This document shows positions 19,351-29,970 of a DNA stretch of 64,000 nucleotides, piece after piece. Source of the stretch: Tranzscheliella williamsii (lineage: Eukaryota > Basidiomycota > Ustilaginomycetes > Ustilaginales > Ustilaginaceae). Position 1 is the stretch's first letter; each line of letters begins with the position of its first letter. A program made the position numbers and the translations under genes. The notes under the pieces are model-generated. The model had not been told where the DNA came from. It saw only the letters and a list, made by a program, of their open reading frames with translations, and ran no database searches. The stretch lies in NCBI GenBank assembly GCA_023212725.1, contig JALBYF010000080.1, positions 1 through 64,000 of the forward strand, given 5' to 3'.

Positions 19351-20317
19351 TATGTGCGGCAGTCTCGACACGGCTGGCAAAACTCGCCGGCATCCACAGC
19401 GCAAAGCTGGAGACCGACCGTCATTTGTTGCTAAAACCCGCATTTCATATTGTCCCCGTCCTCGATAATTTGCTACATATGCACTGCCGTAGAGATAGTT
19501 CCGGAGCCGTTGTGTCTGAAGCAGGCGATACGAGCCGCAGCAGTAGCCAAGCTCATTACAGAGCGTAAAGGATGTTGGAACTGGGAGCGGTAAGAAGACG
19601 GGGAAGCCGAAAGCAGCTCAGAAAAAGCGTTGTTAAGAAAAGAAACGTTGCAGCCAGTCGTGATGGTGATTTTGAATTACTTCTTTTGCGGCTTCCCCGC
19701 AGATCGCGCTTTGGAGAAAGCCTGACTGTGACTCCGCCTGCAAGGGAAGGACGAGCACGACTGTTGCACATACGACACGCACCTGCAGTCACATAGGATA
19801 ATCGCCTGAGTCCGAACGTCTACTTTAGGATGGGAATTATTGTGAAAACTAAATCTCGCTTAACACATTGAGTCACCCGGCTAGAGAGACGTTAGGGGAG
19901 AAAGAGAGCATGAACCGGCTAGTTCTTGATGCGGGGCGTAAATCACAACCCAAGTCGCATTCAGTGCTGCTTAGCTTTCCTGCTCATAGCTTCCCTGCTG
20001 ACGATCGTGTGAGAAAGAGATGCAAGGCAGCAACAGAGAGGCGGGGGAAGGGAAACCCCGTCCTATCATGATTCCGCTGCTCGTCTTCCCTCAAGCTTAT
20101 ACCATCCGCCCTCTTCATCGATCTGTCACCCCGATATCAGCTTGTTTCTCTGGACATCTTTTTGTCCTGGATCCTTACCTTCTCATCTCGTGATCTCCCA
20201 TCGCTCAGGTAGTTGTTAGCCTTTCTTCGCTCAACCAGATTCATCGTCGGTTGGTCGTCGAAGTGAATCTTGCGATTACGTTTCATAATCTCGGGGAGCC
20301 TGGACATTCCCGCCGTA
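19351..20317. other. intergenic region ALG2 to secreted-protein gene
   Basis: About 970 bp with the ALG2 3' region and the promoter of the gene at 20318. The last 250 bases are rich in CT tracts. I looked for tRNA box-B-like sequences and coding exons and found none. Confidence 0.5.
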
Positions 20318-21039
20318 ATGAAGTCTCACCTCACACTACTATCGATCGCTGCGTTGCTTGCCACCTCTTCAACGAGGACAAATGCCCAGGGCACGGCAGG
20401 CATTCCAGATAGCCAGAATGGTAAGTGTCAGAGTTCTGAGCCCCCGAGAGCATCGGATCGATCCGTTCCCACGATTACGTTTGCTAGAGATTGGACATAT
20501 GTGGATTGAGCCCGGCTGACCCGCAAATCTGATCTTGACCTTTCTCACGCTCCTCCGCTAACTGACTACACGCAGTTGGGACTGGCAATTCCGTCGCCAC
20601 CTTTCCAGACGGCTTGGGAGGACTCTCGACGGGGGTGACGAACCAGTTCACACCAGGAGCCGCCACGAGCGCTTCAGCGACGCCTTATTATGTCGCGACC
20701 AATGCTGAGCAGTCGGCCACGCTCGCATCGCTCAATACCCACTACAGCCAAGGCATCACCGCCGCAACACCAACCACGGGCGCCCCACTCGGCATCTCTA
20801 CAGGCATTCCTGGCGGGTTCACCGGCACAGCCACTTCTTCCATTTTGGATGGCCAGGTAACGACCATCCCTAATGCCGCCACCACTTACACCGGCCCGCG
20901 GAGCGAAACTTCGGCCGCTGGCATAAGGACCAATGAAAACGCAGGCATGCACGCCGACCCGTTGTCCGCCTACCTTGGCTCTTTGACTTCCGTCGCCGCC
21001 GTGGTCCTCGCCACCTTTTTTGGTGGTATGCTTGTATGA
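20318..21039 (+). CDS. small secreted Ser/Thr-rich protein, probably GPI-anchored (two exons)
   Basis: Exon 1 is 20318-20420 and exon 2 is 20576-21039, with a 155-nt intron (donor GTAAGT, acceptor ACGCAG); the join gives SQN-V-GTGNSV. The product has 188 residues. A signal peptide is clear (MKSHLTLLSIAALLATSS, cleavage probably after TNAQ). The mature part is Thr/Ala/Gly/Ser-rich without cysteines in the spliced form. The C-terminus is a hydrophobic stretch (LTSVAAVVLATFFGGMLV) with no basic residue after it, as in GPI-attachment signals, preceded by small residues. Location at the cell surface or wall is inferred. I do not recognise the family. Similar small surface proteins are common in fungi and evolve fast. 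Confidence 0.75.
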
Positions 21040-21531
21040 TCTGCATCCCGCAGCTCTTCCCCTCCGCTCGCTCTTGCACCGTTTCAGCGTGCCTCTTCCG
21101 CCGCACAGATACCCAAACACCCCTCGCCGTTTTTACTACTGCACCCCGACCGAAGAATTGTTGCGTTGTCGGCCGATCTACGTATCTGCCACCGCCCTAA
21201 TTATCAGTTCTTCAATTGGCATCTTTCCTTCCAGGCGCTCGGATTCGGGCGATTCATGGCACGCTTCAACCCTACTCCTCAAGCATGACCCTATCCCACA
21301 TACCTCCTTGTTCGTGCCGTTCCACTGCTCCACTCTGATCTGCGAAGAAGTGCACATGCGCATACCTGTAACGTCTCCCAACCACGACCAATCGGGCGAA
21401 AGACCGGGCAGACGGAAAGACAGTATAGTATGTCAACAACCAGTGCGACTCTAGACAGGGCAGACAGATATATGAGCCAACAATGCATGGGACTGTACTC
21501 TAAACAGAACGACAAACGGGTTGCAAATGAG
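21040..21531. other. convergent 3' spacer
   Basis: About 490 bp between the secreted-protein gene and the desaturase gene, which converge. Only presumptive 3' untranslated sequence is visible. Confidence 0.5.
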
Positions 21532-22965
21532 TCAGCTGCTCTTGAGCTTGGGAGCGTTGCGGGCAGCCGCGCGCTTGGAGTCTTTGTTGGGCCGCTTGAC
21601 GCGGGCCCAGAGGCCTGAGTCGTCGCCGAGGATGAAGCGGACAGTGACCATGGGCCAGGAGGTGTGCTGGGGGAGCATGTCGTAGAACTCGGGCGCGAGC
21701 GCGCGGAGCTTGGGCAGGCGCGTCCACGGGACGCTGGGAAAGTCGTGGTGCTCGTTGTGGTAGCCGACGTTGTAGGCGAGCACGTTGAGCGGCCCGTAGT
21801 ACGACCACGTCTCCTGCTCGATGCCGCCGAACATATAGTGCTCCGCGATGAAGTGCGCCGCGCACGGATGCAGGCTCCCGGCAAAGAAACTGCTCTCCAA
21901 CAGATACCACAGCGCGTGCCATCCCGCGAAGCGCACCAGCATCACGTTGACCGCCACTATCCACGCTACGTTCATCGCATGCCAGATCGTTGGCCGTTGC
22001 GCACGGACAAATCCGGGCCGCAGCGCGTAGAAGAGGATCTGAAAGGTGGCGAAGAAGGCCTTCCCTAGCACGTTTTTGAGCACCACTTGCTCGAGCTTAG
22101 TGGGCAAATCCGTATCCACCCCGTCTTCACCCAGGTATTTGTGATGCTCCAAATGATACGGTTTGAAGGCCATGGCATAGGGGACACCGATAGCGGCATT
22201 GACGAAGATGGCCCATAATTTGTTGGTCTTGATGCCTTTGAAGGCAAGGTTGTGCGTGATCTCGTGAATCGCCAAGAACGTGTTCTGGTTGGCCGTGCCG
22301 CCCACCACGTAAGCTAGCAGCAAGAATTGCCACGACAAGGGATGCAGCGACGTGAACGCCGACAAATATACAGCAAGCGACAGTTGGAGGAGCGTGACGC
22401 TAAACGAGACATATTTGGTCAGAGGCTCGTGGCCCATAAGTCTGCGCACTTCCGGATGTGCTTTGAGGATCGCCATCCTGCGCGAGCGGTGCGGCTCTTC
22501 GGTGTGCTGCCACAGGAAGTCGGTGGTATCTGGCTGCGGGTTGATGTTGGGCAGCCATGGTCTGCCATCTGTTACCGGCTGGGATGCATTCGTTGATGCA
22601 TGAGCGATCCGGGCCGCTTCAGTATGTTTGTAGCTGGCATTGGAAGAAATCTGGTGTGAATCAATGGGAACATCCTCACTTTCATCGTATACCAAAGGAG
22701 CTGAGATTTCCAATGACAAGCTGACGGAGGAATTTAGATCGCCAGAAGAGAACGTGGGCGATGGAGACCTCGAGCGCATGGCCGAGTCTGCTGTGCTCCT
22801 CGCCGACGATACTGATGAGGCCGATGGGAGCTGAGCAGCCGGTGCAGTTAGGCTTGACCGTGACAGCGCTCTAGATGCCGGTGGTGCGACCTCTTCAGCA
22901 CCTCCGTAAAGCGACCAGTCGATCTTGACGGTCGAGTAGCGACCCTGACCGAAGGACAGCACCAT
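21532..22965 (-). CDS. DES1: sphingolipid delta-4 desaturase (dihydroceramide desaturase)
   Basis: Single exon, 477 residues from the ATG that gives MVLSFGQGRYS. The enzyme introduces the 4,5-trans double bond into dihydroceramide in the ER; in fungi the product feeds glucosylceramide synthesis. The N-terminal desaturase signature DFLWQHTEEPHRSRRMAILK is intact. Three histidine boxes bind the di-iron centre: HEITHN near 234, HLEHHK near 270 and HNEHHD near 402. Several hydrophobic segments lie between (LLQLSLAVYLSAF, AIFVNAAIGVPYAMAF, VAWIVAVNVMLVRF). The ~150 residues before the signature are Ser-rich and acidic, an extension absent from animal DES1 (about 323 residues). It probably faces the cytosol. 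Confidence 0.93.
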   Translation of the reverse strand: MVLSFGQGRYSTVKIDWSLYGGAEEVAPPASRALSRSSLTAPAAQLPSASSVSSARSTADSAMRSRSPSPTFSSGDLNSSVSLSLEISAPLVYDESEDVPIDSHQISSNASYKHTEAARIAHASTNASQPVTDGRPWLPNINPQPDTTDFLWQHTEEPHRSRRMAILKAHPEVRRLMGHEPLTKYVSFSVTLLQLSLAVYLSAFTSLHPLSWQFLLLAYVVGGTANQNTFLAIHEITHNLAFKGIKTNKLWAIFVNAAIGVPYAMAFKPYHLEHHKYLGEDGVDTDLPTKLEQVVLKNVLGKAFFATFQILFYALRPGFVRAQRPTIWHAMNVAWIVAVNVMLVRFAGWHALWYLLESSFFAGSLHPCAAHFIAEHYMFGGIEQETWSYYGPLNVLAYNVGYHNEHHDFPSVPWTRLPKLRALAPEFYDMLPQHTSWPMVTVRFILGDDSGLWARVKRPNKDSKRAAARNAPKLKSS

Positions 22966-23561
22966 TCTGACTAGTGATGGCGGGTACAATAGTATGTACC
23001 GTAAGTGTGATGTTCTGTACGGACAAAGTAGTGTGGTGTGTGTTGGAAGTCATCCGTGGATGGTGGCGACCTCGCTAGAATCACCCCCTCTGACCCGGCC
23101 GAGATCCGCTGGATGAATCCTCACCTCGTGACCCGTTTTTCAACCACCACCGCTCTACTGCGCCCCAAACGCTATGACCCCTTCCCCATCGTTCGTTACA
23201 CGCTACTGATTGTACCACTACTCCTGTACATGCATATATAGTCACAGCCACGGGCGGCGCCGGGCGTCTTAACCGCAATTGAAGTCCGTTTTTTTACGAC
23301 ACCGTGTACAGGACGTCTCAAACGCTGTCATGTAGGGTGAGATGAAGGCCTCATGCAGATGGCAGAGGGCAGGACCAAGCAAGATGAGGTTCGTTACCAA
23401 ATTCAAGGGGCGTACAATTTAACAATCACAAATTCCTCACTATGAACCGTGACTTGTTTGCACAGACCAGCAAGCTCCACCTGTGGTCATGTGTGATTCA
23501 CTCAGCGGTAGTCATCTTGGCAATCCCAACGTTCTGACCTCCGACTCTCGACCTTCGACCA
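22966..23561. other. divergent region desaturase/P-loop gene
   Basis: About 600 bp. Apart from a short T run and ordinary non-coding sequence I see nothing. It marks the left border of the looser accessory-like stretch. Confidence 0.5.
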
Positions 23562-26500
23562 ATGGATCGCAAAAGGAAGACGCCGCCCTCCTCGGTAGAC
23601 CCTCTTAGCGACAGTGTAACAATGGAGGAAGCACAGAGCTTGGAAACGGCTACCTTTAGCCCCGAAACCTCAACTCTGGACCCTTTCCAAGATCTGAACA
23701 TCGAACAAAAGGAAGAGCTTTCTGCACTACTCGGGACTTACAAAGACAAATTCCCGACGCAACATGCCGTCCTAGGGATGGTCCTGGAGCAGGCGTTCAA
23801 GTCAGCCAAGGTGTCTCCTGAACCTCCAGACTATGCAGCACTACTCGACTCCGTTCGAAGTTCCCTGGTCCAATTTTTGATCAACTGCAAGAGGTTTGCC
23901 CCGGCCTCGATCCCGGCCTTTGTTCGAAGGCGATTACCACTCGTGGAGGCAGTCCCCCGCCACATGAGCAGACCCCTCAGCGCCAGTGTCACAGGCATGC
24001 ATTCATTCGACCTTGTCGACATGCTCTTGGGCCTCCTACACCATTGCTTCAAAATGGACGATCATACCAGTGATGACTTTGATGGAATTACGATTCGCAA
24101 CGCCTTCCATCAAGACCTCGTTGGCTCCGTGCACATAGCTTTTCTCAATGCTATCGCCGAGCTATACGAGCCAACCTTCAGTTTCAATACAAGTATGGCG
24201 GCGAGCCAAACAGGGCGGAGCACTGGTGCGTACCGCGCCCACGTTAACGCCCAGAGACCATACTACGGAAGAACTGTACACGTAGTACAGTCAAGCGGGA
24301 CTGGAAAGTCACGGCTGGTTAACGAGATCTGCAAGTTACTACCCGGCATATCAGTTTGTTTCCGACCTCTCAGAACATCCGTTCGGCCAGGCCAGCCTCA
24401 CGTGGCTCTCGATAGTAGCAATGCATCGAGGGGTTACCCGTTTGGAGACGCCACCGCGACAGATTTTTGCACGGCAACACGCAGCTCTGTTTATGAGCGG
24501 CAGGCTGCGGCTACGGCCTTCGTAGCTTCTCTCCTCCGTCAGTTAGCGAAGCGCCCGCCCGAAGCAACTCATCTGTCTCCAACCTTTTGGCGGGCTTGGG
24601 GCGTGTCGAATACCGACGACACACAGATTCGCTCCACCTTCTTCGAAGCTGTTTGCGACAACGCCAGTAGGCTCCTGACAGCCGGAGAGGCAGTGGTCAA
24701 GGCGATGCAAGCAAGTCAGAGATCCTTGCAGGAAGTCTCCGAGAACCTCTACGTGGAGTGGTGTCATGCACCTGCATGCCAACTTGCAAAAAGGATAAAA
24801 GAAGCTGACACAACACTGCCTACCGAATTGACCACTGCCGCGCAAGAATATTATAAGGAGAAGCCCACTTTTTTCCTTGGCTTCGATGAATCTTCCCTCT
24901 TGAATGAAAGCGGGGACGGAATCAAGCTGATGCATCTTCGTCGGGTTGTCATGGCGTTCGCAAAGCAAGATTCCCCATTGCGGCTGTGGACTGTGCTTAT
25001 TGACACTTATTCAGGCATCACAGAACTGTCTGCTCCAGAACACCCATCAGAACGTCTACAGGACTATGATCCTCTGCCACCCTTTGTAACACTTCCCTTC
25101 GACGTCTTCAAGCCAGAATGCGCCGCTCGCCCCAAAGACCTGTTGCTGATGTCGCGACTTAAATTATTCGGACGGCCTGTAAGTCGCTCATTCAAGTTTT
25201 TGCGACAACGTTTGCCAAGTGCGCGACACTGATCAGTTACCTGCGCTTGCCACTTGAAACGACTCGATCCTGAAGCTCTGGAGATCCGCACCTGATAGCG
25301 ATGTTGTTCGATATGGTCGTGACAAGCTGCTGTGCTCTAAGCACTTCAAGCCCAGTAACCATCATCACGTGGTTGCAGTCTTCTCAAGTCGTATTTGGCT
25401 CGATCTCGTTTGCACCCACGCGCCTACGCTCGATGAAACGGATAGGAGTTATCACAATAGGACTCGAAGTGAAGATAACAGATTTGACGCCATCTCACAC
25501 TCTACGTCGAAGACCATGGAGAAGTCTGTGGAACTTGCTCGCGAAGGCGTGCGAAGGCACATGCGCATATTCCGAACGATTGAAGAGCAGAAGCTAGTCA
25601 TTACGACCACGACAAATGAACCTGCTTTGGCCCTCGGTGCCATGAATGTGTTGATGGAAGACAACCACTGGGAGCTAGCGTTGCGGACGCTTCTATCTGA
25701 GCTGATCTCCCATGGCATTCTCCTCGATCGTGGAACGGTGGGCGAGTTTATCTCGCGTTTGCTATTTGTTCTTGCTCGAGACTTTTGCGGCTGGCCCTTG
25801 GAGGAAGAAAGCATTCGCAACTCAAAGACAGGGCTGTTGAAGACAACGATCTCCGCTCCCGCGATACCGCTTGTCGATCTCCTACATACCCTTTTAGGCA
25901 CTGATCTGGGGCTTTCGAAAGTCGAGGACCGCGAGCAATTCTGCAGGCGAATCGAAAACTGTTGGGTCAGCTTCACGCAGTTTGTTCCCCTCAGCAAGTC
26001 CATACATGCAGGCGTTACAACCAGCTCGCTCATGAAAGCCTGGGCTCGTACGGCTGCACTACAGTGCAGTTCAAATCAAGCAGGAATTGACTTGATTATA
26101 CCAGTCTATCGTGGTGAAGTAACGGACACTTTAGATGAGCGTAAGTTCACCTATCTTGGCGTCCAGTCAAAGCTCAAGCGGAACAAAACCACGCCCAAGT
26201 GGACAGTAACTCTGGAGGAACAGCAGACTGCCCCTGCAACAGAAAACAACGAGCTTTCCGTCGACAACGTTACAAGTAACGTCTGGGGTCCACCGGTGCG
26301 TCGCAGCGTCAAGGAGGGTCACCGACCCTTGGTCATTGTTATGGATTTAGGCCTCGATATGCTCAAAGGAAGTGGACATGCCGCAGAGTGGTACGAAACT
26401 TTGCCCGTAGATGATCCAAAAGGCGAGATCGGAAGAGCACTTCTCGGACACACCAGTGCGAAAACTGCCGAACAAAAAGATGCGCTGGCAGAGAAAGTGA

Positions 26501-26721
26501 AAGCTTGGATGGTCAAGCAGCAACCCGCTGAGGCAGACTTTTGTTCATTGCACGTTCGATCACTCGATACTTGCGCCTATCCGGTGCTTCAGCGGGTAAG
26601 CGGAGCCCTGGTGCTCTTGCAGCAACTCGCTGAAAGGAATGCTACCCGCTATCAAGCACTACCCCCAAGCACAGCGATGATGAGGAGCCTTGCCGACACA
26701 TGGGATGTTCGGCTTGAGTAG
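23562..26721 (+). CDS. large P-loop NTPase-like protein of unknown function (two exons)
   Basis: Exon 1 is 23562-25178 and exon 2 is 25276-26721. A 97-nt intron (donor GTAAGT, acceptor CTGAAG) joins LKLFGRP to LWRSAPDSDVVRYGRDKL in frame; unspliced, the frame stops soon after. The product has 1020 residues. A Walker A-like motif lies near residues 242-250 (VVQSSGTGKSR); the first Gly of GxxxxGK[ST] is Gln here. A Walker B-like segment, FFLGFDESSLL, is near 440, and LWTVLIDTYSG may be a sensor strand. The rest is not recognised. I have a general memory of a large basidiomycete family with the QSSGTGKSR and GRPLW blocks, of unknown role. A STAND-type or Crinkler-like ATPase is possible but not shown. 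No transmembrane segment or signal peptide is seen. Confidence 0.75.
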
Positions 26722-27225
26722 GCATGATTCCCTCCGCCATCTCTTTTACTTTCCGGGTTGAACTCGTCGCGGTTGGAGATGAACAGGACCGCCTCCCCAC
26801 GCTTCTGAGGGAAAAAAAAAACAAAGGCTACTTAACTGCGTTTGAAAGACGATTACGCTCACTAAGCGACCCGTCGGGTCGTGTCGGAGGGAACGGTCTT
26901 CCATTGCCGTCACAACAATTATAAAGGGGCGCTGCCTTGTGCTTGTACGTATACAGGTCAGGAATGCGATTCGTCTGATCTGCGTGATTGGTGGCGCGAT
27001 CGCGATAGGTATCAAAGCGTTGGGTGTTTACTTGGCAAGGGATGCCTGGCAGAGGGGAAGTCGGCCTCGACAGATCTATTGGTCCAACAGAGGACCGTGG
27101 TTGCCACTAGACGCGGTGACTTCCAACAGGCCGGGCCACCGTACCCCAATCGCAAGCGCGCTGGCAAACTGTTGCATTGTCACGCAGATGTACTGTAGTC
27201 CATTGCAGTACAATTGTACGCGGAT
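26722..27225. other. convergent spacer
   Basis: About 500 bp between the P-loop gene and the transporter gene, which converge. It includes a nine-A run near 26813 and no recognisable exon. Confidence 0.5.
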
Positions 27226-28734
27226 CTATACTTGGTAGCGCCAGTCTACCCGCCGATCACCCGCTCTTCTCGTCTCCTCAAGCGTCCCCGCAATCTTGTC
27301 CCGGCCTTCGGTGCTGGCCTGTTGAATTTGATTACGATGTTGATTTTCGCGGTCAAGCAGAATCCATAGCAGGCTGGCAGCAAAAATGCCTACGCCAAGC
27401 CATACAATAGTGAATGCATGGCTGTATCTGTAGTTTGGGTTGTCCACCCCACCAAGCGGACGTCTGTATAGCTGTACGCCGATAACACTACCCATGTTAC
27501 CAAATCCGATCTGCATCGCCAATGCTGTTGCCCGTTTCGTTTGTCCGGAAACGTTCTCGGAGGGTAGCGAAAGAAGCAGGGCGTTGCCAGCGTAAACACC
27601 CGATGTAGTGATGAATATCGCAACGTAACGTCCAGCCACGGTGGGAGAAGTAATTTGAACAATGTAGCCAACGATGGCGAGCAAAGCGCAACCGAGGATG
27701 AAGACGAGCCGTTTGTTGACCAAGAAGGAAATATGGGCGATGGACATCGTAAAGATGAACGCCAGGAAGTATGGAGGTACTGTTAGCAGCTGGGCGTCCG
27801 CAGCCTTGAAACCCAGGTCGGCGATAATCGTCGGCATAAATAGCGAGATTGTGTAAAGCGCAAAGGCAAACCCATGGAAGAGGAGGCAATATAGGTAGAC
27901 GAAAGGGTCAGTGAACGCTTGCTTGACGCCATCCCAGGAGAACGCTTCTTCGTCCAACGCATCGTGGTCACCTTGCATCCTGGCAGCAATGATTATTTTT
28001 TCTCGCTGCGTAAACGATTTGGACCTCATCGGGTAGTGTGGCACCAACCAGTAGGCACTCACAGCGACGACAATCGTCAACAGACCTTCGATGATCAATA
28101 TCCAACTCCACCCATTTTTGCCACCTACGCCGCGCATGAAACCTAGCCCATAGGCCAAGATACCGCCAAACGCTCCAGAGAAAGCGGCGCCGGACAGTAA
28201 CAGAGCCACCCTATAGTGCCGCTCCTTCCGTGGATAAAACATGCTGAACACAAAGACGGAGCCGGGGAAAAGTCCGCTCTCGCTTAGACCGAGGAAGAAA
28301 CGGACAGCAAATAATGAGGCCTGATTATGCACCAGGGCCTGGACCACCGAGATGATGCCCCATAACAGTGCCAGCGTCGGGAGCCATACCGGTGGGGATG
28401 TCCTCTTGAGGATGATGTTCGCAGGAACCTCTCCGACCACATAGCCAACGAAGAAGAGGGTCAGAGCTGTCGAATAGTCTGTCAGTCCGATATCCTCTAC
28501 CAGTCCGTCCAATTTCGCGTTTCCAATGTTGGAACGGTCTAGGAAAGACAGCAGATAGAGAACGAGAAGGATCGGGACGACGACAAAGTCGATCTTCCTC
28601 ACGAGCTTCCTCTCTTCTTCCCTAGTGTACTGGATCGTTCCAAGAGCTGCATCAGACGTTGCGTATTGGTTGTCCGCGAGCGGCTCGACCTTACCGCCGT
28701 GGCTGGGTGGTTGGCTACCAGATGTGGCTGACAT
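27226..28734 (-). CDS. MFS transporter, allantoate permease (Dal5/anion:cation symporter) type
   Basis: Single exon, 502 residues, 12 predicted membrane segments with a central cytosolic loop (about residues 245-285). Family hallmarks are KIDFVVVPILLVLYLLSFLDRSNIGNA at the first segment and then RFFLGLSESGLFPGSVFVFSMFYPRKER (Dal5-family motif around segment 4-5), and GWSWILIIEGLLTI. Members of this family carry allantoate, nicotinate, pantothenate, biotin precursors or other carboxylates together with protons at the plasma membrane. The substrate cannot be read from the sequence. The flanking intergenic regions are long, so no partner gene is suggested. Confidence 0.9.
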   Translation of the reverse strand: MSATSGSQPPSHGGKVEPLADNQYATSDAALGTIQYTREEERKLVRKIDFVVVPILLVLYLLSFLDRSNIGNAKLDGLVEDIGLTDYSTALTLFFVGYVVGEVPANIILKRTSPPVWLPTLALLWGIISVVQALVHNQASLFAVRFFLGLSESGLFPGSVFVFSMFYPRKERHYRVALLLSGAAFSGAFGGILAYGLGFMRGVGGKNGWSWILIIEGLLTIVVAVSAYWLVPHYPMRSKSFTQREKIIIAARMQGDHDALDEEAFSWDGVKQAFTDPFVYLYCLLFHGFAFALYTISLFMPTIIADLGFKAADAQLLTVPPYFLAFIFTMSIAHISFLVNKRLVFILGCALLAIVGYIVQITSPTVAGRYVAIFITTSGVYAGNALLLSLPSENVSGQTKRATALAMQIGFGNMGSVIGVQLYRRPLGGVDNPNYRYSHAFTIVWLGVGIFAASLLWILLDRENQHRNQIQQASTEGRDKIAGTLEETRRAGDRRVDWRYQV

Positions 28735-29970
28735 GCTCGAGTGCCCTAGGAAAGCGGCACTTGCTTGGTAGTTCTGTTCAAGTTGTCCTGGGTCGGCAAG
28801 TGGTGATCACGGCGCTTTGCTTGTGTCCAACTGAGAGCAATGTGTTGTCAGAAGTGATCTGTCAGAACTGGACGTAACGTAGATGTAGACACCTGTGTCT
28901 GGCCCGGCGATTGAGGGTGAATGCAAGCGAATCATAAAGCTCGTAAGCGCTGCTTTAAAGTGATCACGGTGAGACAAAAGCTCGCAACGAAACTGTGGTG
29001 GTGAGATCAAGCTGACAAGACGGTACAAGAGCAGGGGCAAGGGGGCATTCATTACGCAAGAAGACCTTTAACGGAGGCCTATTAAGCCGCAATGTCGATG
29101 CTCAAAGCAGTAAATCGTCTGAGAGCTGCTAAACTTGGTCAAGGCACAAACAACGCCACGCGGGAAACATGCTTGTCGGCGAATGCGTGGTCCCCCCTGC
29201 GGCAAGAACGGACTACTCGTGTTGTGTTGCTCGATGCGAAGGCAGTCCATGAGGTCAGCGGCGAGATCTGCCACCATCCAAAAGCACGACTATGATGCGG
29301 ATGATGGCAATGTGAACGCTGATCTTGCGTGCTTCGCTTGTGGAAAGCGCAACAAACTGTCAAACAGCGTAGTGTGCTTTAGCACGCCATCAACCATGTC
29401 TCCCGCCCGGTTATCGGTATGACTGGACCTCGGACCTCAGATGCTTTGTGGAGTGGAGCCATGTTAGACCTTTAAGAAACTCCCGACTTGGAAGCTCATT
29501 CCCCGGATTCGCGACTAGCCTCTCAGGCTCATTAGCTTTCCATCTGCTAGAGGCTCCTTATAGATGTGCTGGTAAGCTGGGACGGATTAAGACGTATTCT
29601 CGTCCTTAGTCTGGGCGTGATCGTCCGTATTCGTGCCGTTGTTATGTCCCACACTTTCTGGCAGTATGGCTTCCGCGCGTCAGCGGCCGTGCAAAGAGTG
29701 ACCAGCTGAACTCGGACTAACACTAATGTGGGACCTATAGCACGGAATGTCAGGATCCCACGAGCAGCAACAAGTGTATAACACAATGCCACCCTTCGCT
29801 AGGAAAGTATCTGCACAAGTGTGTGTTTGTTGTATTTCTTGAACGTATGTACGACATAGCACGCACCTTTGTGTGAAGGTTCAGCTGCTTGTCTCGTCAA
29901 AACGGAACCGTGAAACATGCTCCTGGACGGCCTCCGTGTTCACATATTGTCTGAAAGGATTATGGTCGAC
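28735..29970. other. long intergenic region MFS gene/SWD2
   Basis: About 1.2 kb between the transporter promoter and the 3' end of SWD2. Only short open frames occur. I found no transposon domain, tRNA or tandem repeat. It is among the longer spacers of the window. Confidence 0.5.

Noticed and set aside
19351..20317. Possible tRNA genes in this and other spacers
   Set aside because: I looked by eye for GTTCRANYC box-B-like sequences with a matching A box and acceptor stem and found no consistent cloverleaf. A tRNAscan run would settle it.
28735..29970. Transposon remnant in the long spacer
   Set aside because: No terminal repeats, reverse transcriptase, integrase or transposase motifs were seen in any frame.
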